A stretch of DNA of 64,000 nucleotides from Tubulanus polymorphus (taxonomy: Eukaryota; Nemertea; Palaeonemertea; Tubulaniformes; Tubulanidae), in the NCBI RefSeq assembly GCF_964204645.1, contig NC_134025.1:23094001-23158000 (forward strand). Reading direction: 5' to 3'. This document shows, one piece after another, positions 47,164 through 57,911 of this stretch. Every line of letters starts with the position of its first letter. The stretch's first letter is position 1. The notes beneath the pieces were generated by a model. That model was not told the origin of the DNA, made no database searches, and saw only the letters and a program-made list of their open reading frames with translations. Both the position numbers and the translations under genes were made by a program.

Positions 47164-48192
47164 TTTTCTTAGTTGAAGTTATATCAATGGAAATTGTACC
47201 ATATTTATTGGGCTTCAAATTTTCAAAATTTTTCACAAGAATACAGGGAGAGTCCTGACCCCCTAAGTTCCAACCAAGACGAATCCGCCAGATATTCCTC
47301 ATGCTAGGAACATGCACGTATCCACTATCCCAATCAATAATCTTATAATATCATCCGAATAGACCAAAACTATGACCACTGCTGATAAGCGAGCCTTACT
47401 TCAACTTGAGAAAGCCTTTATATGTATCATTTCTTTCGTGGTTGCGAAGTAGTGGTACCTTCATTGACTGTAAAACGTTTTAGAGTCCATGGTACCGTAT
47501 ATTCTAGTGATTTTTACTAGTAAGGAAAAAAATCGCAATCAGTTAAGATGATTTTTATAGTCAAATTCTTTGCGGTACTACCTCGTTGAAGAAATTTGGG
47601 GTGCGGTATTAGAACGGATTAGAAAAATTAATTGCAGCCTCTTTCTTCGTTTACAACATTTCCTTCAGGTCGGAATTATTCTAACATTTACATTCCCTAT
47701 ACATGGAAAGTGTTCATCTTTCAGTGAGTCTTCAATTTTTTTTATGATTCAATTTTGTTCGAGGGATATTTCATTTTGATAGATCCGTCCAGGGTTCCAA
47801 AAAATACCGACAAGCGCATATGCTAACATTTATGATGGTATCTCTACGGCAAGATGTATCAAATCATGTTGTTTCCAGCTCAATCAAGAGTTAAATCATA
47901 CTCTACCTAGTTGATGACCGATTGCTTTGACATGGTACTTGGAATCGGTCACAATTATGGTATCATAGGGTACATGAATTGGCGAACGATCTTACTGTTA
48001 CGCTTAGATATATTGTTATCATTCTTTAATCCAACGTGTATGGCTACATTTTTCCCTCTTTCCACATGTTCTCTCATTTCAAAATTTCTGACGGCTGCGA
48101 ATCGATTTTTCATGTGACAGTTTGATTGTCAGTTCGGAGGTAGCAACTTTAAAAACACATGCACATCAAAATCAACTGTCATTCGTTGGATG
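47164..48192 (+). repeat. 1.1-kb tandem duplication, copy 2 (abuts the Cys-rich gene promoter)
   Basis: The downstream copy ends 64 bp before the start codon of the secreted Cys-rich gene and about 10 bp before its TATA-like box. It may therefore contain upstream regulatory sequence of that gene, present twice. Confidence 0.9.
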
Positions 48193-48201
48193 AGGAAAAT
48201 G

Positions 48202-48209
48202 TTTAAATA
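48202..48209 (+). promoter_or_regulatory. TATA-like box of the Cys-rich gene
   Basis: TTTAAATA lies 48 bp upstream of the ATG at 48257. A start site about 25-30 bp downstream would give a very short 5' UTR, as is common for small secreted-protein genes. Confidence 0.45.
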
Positions 48210-48256
48210 CACAAATCTTTTCGCTCACGGTAAAATCATTGTTTCAATCGCTTACA

Positions 48257-49660
48257 ATGGCTTCATTCATGAAGATTTTGTCCATCGCTATCGTCGTTGC
48301 CACCATAGAGCGTAAGTATAAATGAGACTCTTGCAATTTCTGGCTAACGTGTATATAATCCATAGATCATCGTACAAAAGTTATGAGTCAAGCTTTTCCT
48401 GATATTCACTTATTTTCACTCGGTTCGGATGGCTTTGAAATTTACAAACTCGTCTTTAAGTATATATGTAACTAACTCATTGTTTTCGTACGGATCCCCG
48501 GAGGGGACATGATGAGAAATAAATGTATTTTTTTCGTACGTGTAATCTTTTCGTTCGAACTGACATTTACAATGTAAATGTCAGTTTGTTATATTCTGCG
48601 AACAGTTTTTTCTCGTAAAATCTTTACGTAAATTGCCATGTCTCTGTATTATAATGAACTTGCTTATCTTAAACTGAGGGTAGGCGAATTGAATTGGTAC
48701 TTAGGATGGCCAGCCCCGCATTCTTGACCATGATTCCTCGGACTTTTTGCTCATCATCTCATTTTCGTTCTCATGCCAAGATTTTTTCTTAGTGGAAAAT
48801 ACTGGAATAGTAAAGCATGTTACATATCATTTCCCCTTGTACCTGTGTATTTTCCTGAAAAAAAGTCCGTTCTCCAAGCAATTAATAATGCCTTATATAT
48901 GATTCGTATTGCCTACATCGTCTTTTTAGTAAAGGAAAATCAGTACATTTATCATTATCAGATGTTGAGGAATAACATATTATCCGAATGTCTGCCATAA
49001 ATGCAAACACCCTATGACTCAGGCAAAAACTGAATTGGTGTGTTCATTCACAGAAATCATCTTTTGACGAAATGACGTTTTCCGTCTGTCTCAATCGTCG
49101 GGTTGTACCTTAGTTTCAGATGGTTGCAAGACCAACACAAACGCAGAGAGAGATATGACTGAATACAACAGTAAACTAGCTATAGCTGTCGACGACGACT
49201 GTGATTGTACATCGGAAGAAGATTGTGGGAAATGCGCTTATGCGAACGTAGATTGTAATTATGCACGAAAAATCGCAGTGGATCCCCTCGATAGATGCGT
49301 AGAAAGTGCAAAACAAATTTATAGTTCCATTGAAAAATGTGGTACGAAACACAGTGATGATAGTAATCCAAAGTGCATGATCGAAAGATGTATTGCGCTA
49401 GCTAGAATGCAACACTGGCAAAACTTAGGTATGGTAAACCTGCCGGTACAGTGTATCTAATAAAATATGCATATTTTCTTGTGTCGGATATGTCATCTTT
49501 TTAAACGATTCACGTTGGCAATGTTAACGTATCTTTAAAAAAAATTTTTCGTTTTCATTTAGGGTATGACAGTGGTTCATCTGTGGAAGATATTCTGTGC
49601 ATAGATCAGGACATATACCAAAATGGTTTAACGCAAAATCACTGCTACGGCGTGGAATGA
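48257..49660 (+). CDS. Small secreted cysteine-rich protein, unknown family
   Basis: Three exons: 48257-48311, 49120-49428, 49563-49660. GT-AG junctions with phases 1 and 1, giving 153 aa. Exon 1 encodes a signal peptide (MASFMKILSIAIVVATIE). The mature part of about 135 aa has 12 cysteines (CDC, EDCGKC and PKCMIERC spacings, the last two in exon 3) and is acidic, with no membrane segment. An even Cys count suggests six disulfides. I recognise no family. It could be an extracellular enzyme inhibitor, mucus or immune effector, or a venom-like peptide, and the sequence alone does not decide. AATAAA follows at about 49785. Exon boundaries rest on splice consensus and open frame only, without homology. 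A 1.1-kb duplication ends just upstream, and intron 2 donated the filler at its junction. Confidence 0.7.
48558..48586. repeat. Perfect 29-bp palindrome
   Basis: AACTGACATTTACA-A-TGTAAATGTCAGTT has 14-bp arms with a 1-nt centre, in intron 1 of the Cys-rich gene. It would form a cruciform in DNA; as RNA the loop is too tight without opening a few pairs. Confidence 0.85.
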
Positions 49661-51407
49661 ACATAAATATTCCATATGATTGTTAACTGCAATTTAAGAT
49701 TTAACAGTCAAGAAAAATAACACTGTTTTGTCGTCAAAATTGTTCCTTTTCAATATGTATTTCTGTATGCATGCTCTATCTTTGAAATAAATAAATACAC
49801 AAGCAATAATACTAAGCGGTTAATAATACATAAGAAGTTACGTAAAAGCTTTTGTTTAGTTTTTTCATCGATTAGGGGGGGGGGGGTGTGTATGGGCGGC
49901 CATTCCCGCCAAAAATCAGCGTTTCGTCTATTTTGCTCGTCACTCGTTACTCTTTCGCTCTGTTCCGGATTTCCGACGTCGACCATTCTTCGTGAATAGG
50001 ACTGAATTTAGCTTTGCTAAATTGGTGGAGGACCCGGGCATCGGGACCGTAGACGTATGCAGGAATTCCTGAACCGAAGGATGCTGAAAACAGAAGTTCC
50101 GAAGTCAACAAAATCAGATAAAGCTACCATGGACACAGCGGTCATGACTGTCAACACGACTCATGAAATAGGATCTCAGACAGTTGAGGACGTCATAACT
50201 ACCGCTGAAATAAAGAAATGGAGTGACGAGCGAACTATCAGTTTGGAATACCAAAACTGGAACTGACTTAATTTTTACACATAGCTATTTATATCACACA
50301 GATTCAGACAGGTTGAGACATGGAAAATGATACAAAAACAAAGGTGACGAGTAGTGACATGACAGTGAGACAAACAACAATTAACACATTCTGGCACAGA
50401 CAAACAGTCTCAGAGGACAATGAGTAGGTGTGATATTATATATAGGATCTTTTCAGGAATTGTTTATTATGATCACGAGCCTGTGAGTACGCGTACATCA
50501 TCAATGAGCCACAAAACAAAAGGAAAATCTGAACGCCGAGTCCGATAGAAGCAATGTTTTCCGGGCCGCCAAAATCATTGCCCCATTTGAAAAGATGGTA
50601 TTTTTAGACTACCAAATGATTTTTAAGACATAACACACATCGTAAAGTACTAAAAAGATCGCGTTTTCTTTAAACAGGATCAACAAGGCGACTCAGAGGC
50701 ACTTAGTCACAACGAGCACCACCATGCTTCGCCATTCCTTGGTGTAAAACAGACCATATTCAGATCGAAACAGAAACAGATACAGATCCTCACACTTGGC
50801 CAACACTCTCAAAGACCCGGACTTCCGCGATTGCTGACTGAACCAACCGACCACTCGTCGGGCGTGGAGCTCTCGACAGTGCCCGGGGCCGGGTTTGGTG
50901 ATTTGTCTCGCACGCCGCGAACCTTTTATTCGCTGGAACAAAGATTCAAGCTGCCCTCTACGCTACAAAACCTGTAGGGCTACAGATCTGGATTGCCGTG
51001 ACCGCCGGGAAGATTCCCGCCGCTAGGCCGCGGATCCGTCTCTGGTAAGTGTCCATACAGTGTCGCCATCTAGTCCGGCGTAGCCGTTGAAGTGAAGATG
51101 GTGTTGTTGTCGATTATAGAAATTATGACAGGACCTCTATCGCCGCAAACTCCAAAAATGAAAAATGCTTCGTAAAACCAACGAAAGAACTAATGAATTT
51201 GCCTCCAACTACATCAACGGGGACTGATCAACAGGGTTGACTATGCTATGTCGAATCGAAACGTCGTATCATCGGCATAAGACATTAAACTACGAAATGA
51301 AATCTACAATTTAACGTTTTTTTTTATTAGATTAATTTTTTGATCTAAGAATAGACACAATAATCCAAATCAAACCCAATGCCAAATCGAGCAGAGAAGA
51401 AAAAAGA
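49661..51407. other. Intergenic between Cys-rich gene and P450
   Basis: Contains the Cys-rich gene 3' UTR, a run of about 11 G at 49866, and a GC-richer patch at 50800-51050 that may be the P450 5' region. The open frame at 50057-50266 has no recognisable domain and no splice support. Confidence 0.5.
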
Positions 51408-52274
51408 ATGAATTCATCTTCGGCAGTGATTACCGATATAATGGAAATCCCATATTATTTGGTTAATAATGGCGTATTAACTAATATTATTCTGATGTGT
51501 AGTGGCTTAATGTGTTTGGTTTACTTGTGAGTATCAACCATGTCCATACCATCCTTTGCCAACCAATTTGGTGAATCTAGCATTAGGCCTACCAATTGTA
51601 AGTCTTGACAGACGCTGTTACACTTACGGTCCCCTACTATAGCTGTTTTGGGTAACAGCGGCTAGATACTAGACTAACCTCTTGTCTGACTACCAGACAG
51701 TCTTACAAGTTTCCCCTGGCCTAGAACGACAAGAACAATGATAAGTTCCTAGACAACACCACTTCCATGCTACCCCACTTCACCTTTTCTTGATTGGTCA
51801 CTGTAAGTGTGAGCTTTAGGTCGAACCACAGCATACTTGGAGGCCCTAGGATATTGGAGGCCAGAGACGCACTTTTACTAGGCGAAATCTTGAATCATGC
51901 GTGCTTCTTTTCGCCTACAGAAACAGCAAGGGACAACAAAGAATAGTTAACTTCCATTTACTTATAGATCATAACTAGCCTATATTGTTGTTTGCTACTA
52001 TGAGACAAACCTCAACAACTTAAGTTAGTCAGTAAATCTGGGCCTCTGTAGATATTTTTCGTATTCAAATATCCTTGATTATTGATCAGTTTATATGTGT
52101 ATATTCAGGTACGCGACTTGGACGTATTCTTACTTCAGAAATCTAGGTATTAAAGGACCTAGACCGTCGCCCTTTTTGGGAACGCTGTCATCTGCAATGA
52201 CGGAGGTATGACATGCATCTACAGTAGACTACCTTACTCAAGGTTGCAATAGCAATACATGTACATATATGTAT

Positions 52275-52342
<68 letters not shown>

Positions 52343-55300
52343 TGGATCCCTAAAGTGACTGAATGCTTATATTCACCATAATGTCTGATATGATGTATTT
52401 GGAGAAAACCTTCTATTTCCCTGATTCTCAGTGTTGTATCCAGTCAATAAAAAATAAACAGTCCCAATGCTGAGTTAACTGTAGCTATCAACATCAAAAT
52501 CACCCTTTTTCCAATGCCAATGATAGATTGATTTGAAATTTTTCATACGATAATACATTATATATCAATGTATGTATAATTTTACGAAATACATTATTCT
52601 ATTTTCACATATGTGTATGATTTTTTTCAGGGCATTGCCAAACATGATCAGAGCCTTTACAATATGTATGCAAAAGAGAAAGTTTATGGGTATGTAATGA
52701 ACTCATTCAGTGCCGGTAGTTTTATTACGTTACTTGATCATTGAACACAAGAACTTTAAATGGTTAAATGGATCATAATCAACACAACCTTAATCTGCTA
52801 TTCGATTATGCAGTTAAATTTTTAGTGCATTTTAGATAGCATTTTAATCAAACATATTCTAGTTCAGAACATTTAAGTTGAGTTAAGCCTCGTTGAATTT
52901 GCGTATCATTTCGCTTATCATGTTTGAATATCTAGAATCTATGAAGGGCGTTTGCCAGTTTTGATGGTAATGGATATTAATATGGTTGAACGGATTTTGA
53001 TAAAAGACTTCCATTCTTTTCGCAATCGTAGAGTAAGTGTATGTTTATGTTGCGGTAAGCCTAATTTGATAAATATACTGGTATTTGTCTGCAAAATATT
53101 TTATTGTTACACCACTTTCAGGTATTAAACCTGAGAACTCTTTTATTTCAGTCATTTGGATATGCTGGTTCTATGCTTAGCAAAGGGTTGTTAGGAGCTC
53201 AAGGCAAATACTGGGAACACATACATTCTATCATTACAGATGCCTTAGCTCATGATAAAAGTTTAAAAAAGGTCAGTGCTAGCATCAATATTAAATTCTG
53301 AAATATAATGTACTCTCTAAGGCAAGTGTCCTTTCATTAATAATCTTTATGAAAAATTAATTAGTTTTTGCATACCTGGTGAATGCAATGACATAGGTTT
53401 CAGAGTCTTGAAGCCATCAGGTTTGAGTCTCTGCATATAAATTGGGATATTTGTAATGAACATTGGATGCACTTATGAAATCGTTATTTAGATATTTTCA
53501 GGTTTGTCTGTCTGCACTGAAAGATTGGCTAATTATGTGACAATTCAAGCAGAAAAAGGAAATAGTTTCAATGCTCAAAGGTAACTATGATTGACATTTG
53601 TAATTCAGGAACAGTCTTGAGTATGCAGTTATTTAATGCTCTCGATATAATCTAAAAACAGATTATTTACGGGTTTCTTTTCCATCCTAGCCCAATCGTT
53701 TATTGATATTTCACTCATTCACAAATTTGTGTAATCCTAATCCTAATCTCATTTTTTCAGTCTTTTCACCGCGTATAGTACAGATGTGACTGCGTGTGTT
53801 TTCTTCGATACTGACATCGACTCCATAGCAAATCCTTGTAACGCGTATGTAAGATATACCCGCGAAATATTACAATTAGCATACAGCCATCCTATATTCA
53901 TTCTCTACTGTAAGTTATCCGAACATTTAAGACGTTGATGATTCAACTACGCAATAGTGAAATTTTGAATAATGTTTCATCGCAGTTTTTCTGCCATCGA
54001 TTGCGAATATTGTGATGAAGTTGGGATACACGTTGATACCGGCTCGCTTGTCTCATTTCTTTACGAGTCTAATCGAACAATCGTTCAGGCGAAGAAAAGA
54101 AAATCCTCAGGTTTGTCTTTTACTAGGACCCTGTACCGATTGTCAATTGGATCTAACCAAACATTCTCGTTTCATGTGGATAATAGTTATGAAGAAATGT
54201 CTTGAAGTTTGTGATGTTCTATGATATTGCGTGTCATGAAATCTTCGCTTATACATGTTTGATATACAGTGGACCTTGCCTAACTCGGACAAAATTAGTC
54301 TGAGGTAACAAAGTCCAAGTTACGGATAGGAAAATACACAAAGAAGTCAGAAAAATGATTTGGTCATGTCCTAGTAAAGCTACGTTTACAATATCACTGC
54401 TTGTGTATGGATATGTTTTCGCTACATTTGTATTGTTTGCTCTTTTCTAAAGGAAGTTAGTAATGACTTTCTACGAATCTTGATGGAGAAAAAAGTCGAC
54501 TCAAGTAACCCTTCGCTCATGGACAATGTCACGTCAGATGGAGAAACATGGTCTTCCAAAGGTACAGGAATCAATTGAAAAATGTCCAACCCGAAATTTA
54601 GTGGGTTTTACTATCTAATTATTGGAAGAACCTGTAAATGACATACCTAACATCAAATCAAAACGTTGAATTGAAAATAAAGAAAACATCCAGGAGGCCC
54701 AACTGATATTGAATACTTCATTTGTAGGGCTGACGGTGAATGAGATTGTGGCGCAGTCAGTGACACTTTTTATCGCAGCTTTTGATACTACTAGTCTTTC
54801 ATTGACTTTAACATCATGGCATCTTGCCCGATATCCTGAAGTTCAGAATAAAGTTTTGCAGGAGCTAGATGATGCTATTGGTGACCAACAGGTACATATA
54901 GTAATATCCATCATATTCAAGGGTGGATCCACCTGGTCCGCCCCATCAAAATTCAAATGTTCCTCTCAAAAAGTCTGGAAAAATATTTTTTGCAATGCCC
55001 CTTTTGCCCTTAGTTTTTGTGGGAGGGCCACCAGAACTCCCACCAAGGTTTCACACTTGCAGCCCTTGCATTGCAAAATCTGCCCTTTTCAGAGTAAGTG
55101 CCAATGCCAATTGTCAGGTCCATCCCCCACACCTCTAAGAATCCTAGATCCGTCCTTGACAGCGATGTGGGTATACTAAAATATATCTGTTTACGCAATG
55201 TGCAAGGTTTTGATTTTGGTCAGTACGATTCAATATCTTGTAACAGTCTATCCTTGAACCTATTTCATAATATCTTTCTTACATAGTAAATTCATTTTGC

Positions 55301-56226
55301 CGCACGGTGGAGAGAAAAAAACTTAGAATTTGATATTAAAACAAGAGTTTGATAGAATGAACCTACGGAAACCCATAGATTGTTCGATGAATGAATTCTC
55401 ATTACTCTTTCAACAGGAATTGACCTTCGAAAATGTAAAGGACTTGGACTACTTGGAGATGGTGATTTCTGAAGTTCTGCGTCTGTACCCTCCATCGGTC
55501 AGGTACAGGCTTCATTCACGCAAACAAAATTCGATCACTTATGCTGGAATCAACTAGCGTTACAGGACTGACAGATAGTATTACTGTTTCAGGAATGAGA
55601 GAAAGGCCGATAGAGATGTCATGATAGAAGGAATATTCATACCAAAAGATCTCCTCATCGCAATACCTATCAGTGCCATTCATCTTGATCCTAAATTCTG
55701 GCCTGAGCCAAAAAACTTTGATCCTGAAAGGTAAACAGCTGAATTTTAAATGATACTCTTTAATATAAAGTACTGTGATGACTACTACTCTGCGTTTATG
55801 GAATGACAAGTCATTCTGCTTCTTCCGTAATAATTTCTAACCCCTCAGTGGAGTGTTACCATCTAAAATATTCAAAGAATATATTCATCTTATCATAGGT
55901 TCACTCCGGAAGCTAAAGCGAAGCGAAATCCCATGTGCTACCAACCATTTGGGGCTGGACCTCGCGGATGTGTTGGTAGTAAATTGGCCATGATGGAAAT
56001 GAAGTTTTTGTTGGCTTCGATATTGAGAAAAGTGAAGTTCGTAACCTGTCAGGAAACAGCGGTATGTATATAATTCAGCATTCGATTTTGTTAAAAAGAC
56101 AAAAGCACTGTTGTATTATTTTATGTCATCATCTGTGTATTGCAGGAGAACATAGTCATGAAGAAAACTGGATCGAATGTACCGGATACACCTATTGTTT
56201 TAGGGGTTGAGCTTAGAGATTGGTGA
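51408..56226 (+). CDS. CYP3-clan cytochrome P450
   Basis: Fourteen exons: 51408-51526, 52109-52205, 52631-52689, 52936-53032, 53152-53271, 53492-53580, 53761-53909, 53986-54110, 54453-54561, 54728-54891, 55417-55502, 55593-55730, 55899-56061, 56146-56226. Total 531 aa. It is a haem monooxygenase, ER-anchored by the N-terminal hydrophobic segment (NIILMCSGLMCLVY). Visible: GPRPSPFLG hinge; I-helix AAFDTTS with the O2-activating Thr; K-helix EVLR (ExxR); FDPERF; and the haem loop FGAGPRGCVG with its Cys ligand. Overall it aligns with CYP3A and thromboxane-synthase-like enzymes. Exon 6 uses the upstream acceptor TTTAG|ATATTTTCAGG; the nearer CAG would put a stop in frame. Substrate is unknown. 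Introns hold a long TA microsatellite and a TIR-like element. Confidence 0.92.
52277..52338. repeat. (TA)n microsatellite
   Basis: About 60 bp of nearly pure TA in the P450 intron between exons 2 and 3. It is likely length-polymorphic and its assembled length may be inexact. Confidence 0.9.
54918..55160. mobile_element. TIR element, GGGTGGATCC ends, in P450 intron
   Basis: CAAGGGTGGATCCACC at the left and CTAGATCCGTCCTTGAC at the right are imperfect inverted ends, similar to the element at 5081-5328. A related one-ended fragment may lie at about 19482-19660 in the MEMO1 intron. Confidence 0.6.
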
Positions 56227-57911
56227 TGAGATGGACACAATATTATAGATTGATTAACGAAACGTCTATCATGGAAGGAATGAATTCTTCCACTTATTAT
56301 TTACTGTAAATGGGTCATGGTATTATCTGTTTTATACCATACCGGTGTATATCTTTGTTATAAATATTACATTACGCTATAGATAGATAATATTTGCATT
56401 TGTGAATTCTAGTCGACTTTTACAAAAAACTATATATACCGGTATATATGTAATATAAATATGGTGTTTTATTTGCCCCTATAGAAGTTTAGCCAAGTTC
56501 GATAATACTAGTTTTACAATAACTTGTGCATTGGCATAACAATTCATCTGAATCCAATGCAACCAACGCCAATCAGATTTCGACTTTTCGCTTTCAACTC
56601 ATCCAGTATATCAATATTTCTGCGGACAAGAAACCTCATTTCATTAGAGTTTGATTGTAATTTTGGAGTGAAAAACAAAACCATAGTATTTAAGCCGAGT
56701 CAAAAAGTCAAGAAAGTTGCTTTAGAATGGCTAATTCATTTTAACTGCTGCAATCTAGTTGTAAAACTGTATTATCAAATGTACTCATTATCAAATCTGT
56801 TATGTGTTTTTTCATATTTAAGGATTTTATATACAATATATTGTACTGATATATAACAATATTAGATTTCTGAGTTTTTTGAAGTGCAGGGCAAATAATT
56901 TTGATTTCAGTCTGAATGTGGCTGAGATCCAGCTCAATGTTCAACAATTTCTATTAGTTTTGTATTTCAAGGAGTTCAGAGGAATTTAAAACCTCCGAGA
57001 ATAAAGGCATGGAACTGTTCAAATTAACCCTTTCAGTGCGTCTACACCGCATAAATCAGTGATGGATTTTGCTAGTACACCGCACTGCGGTGTATTGATG
57101 TAATTAGTAATTAGTAATTATCTCTATTGAAAAATGGCAGCAAGTGTCAAACATAGTGAAATACTAGTAACTAATGATACACCGCAGTGCGGTGTAGACG
57201 CACTATAGTGGTATTCCCATTGTTCAACACACTAGGGTGGAATTTTTTAGAATTTTCAAATTTTCTCCAGCACTAAAAGGTATTAATTAGTCAGCACTGA
57301 AAGGGTTAAAATGCCTATGCCAGTTATAGGTAAGAAGCAACTCGCTGTCGAAGAGTACGATCTGCGCAGCTAATGAACAAAAGCATATGTACTTGACAAA
57401 TCAATCCACCAAGTTTTTAATTGTAGTTATCCGACTACTGACAGGTATAGTGTTTAACTAACTTATGTACCTAGTGTAGGTCATCGGTAATAGATTACAA
57501 TGTGGGTACACATGATAGGCTATAAATTTCTTTTTTGTGTACGCACTTTATGAATTGGTCCCACACAACACTACACTGAGAAATGAAAAGGAATGATTTA
57601 TTTCAGAATATAATCGGTTTATTGCATTAATTAAGAATCCATAATAAAATAAATATATTTATAAAAAATAGCTACTAAACTTACTACCGGTACATAATAC
57701 TGATATGTATATATGGAGTCTTGAGGTTAAAGAAATCTTAAAAATCAAATTGAATCAGTCTCAAATACCCGATACACAAATAGTTACAGAATGTTATTGC
57801 ACTTATAATATCATTACTTAACAGCCGCATATGCCATTGCGAAATACAACAACTATGGATTGCACCAGATAATTAGTGGAATTTAAGAGAAATTTAACAG
57901 TTCACGTCATT
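56227..57911. other. Convergent 3' region between P450 and SLC35F
   Basis: Contains the TTAA-flanked element at 57028-57305. Minus-strand AATAAA candidates lie at about 57597-57625. The open frame at 56524-56856 has no domain support. Confidence 0.55.
57028..57305 (+). mobile_element. TTAA-flanked TIR element (piggyBac-like MITE)
   Basis: 278 bp from CCCTTTCAGTGCGTCTACAC to ...CAGCACTGAAAGGG, flanked by TTAA on both sides (57024-57027, 57306-57309). Internal palindromic ACACCGCACTGCGGTGTA blocks repeat. CCC ends with TTAA targets fit piggyBac-derived MITEs. The same family is at 10077-10311. Confidence 0.8.

Noticed and set aside
50057-50266. 69-codon plus-strand open frame rich in Thr/Lys/Glu
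   Set aside because: Might be an exon or a transposon scrap, but no splice partners or family could be identified.
53501-53580. Acceptor TTTTCAG|GTTTG for P450 exon 6
   Set aside because: It would be in the wrong phase and meet a stop; the acceptor 9 nt upstream restores frame and family alignment.
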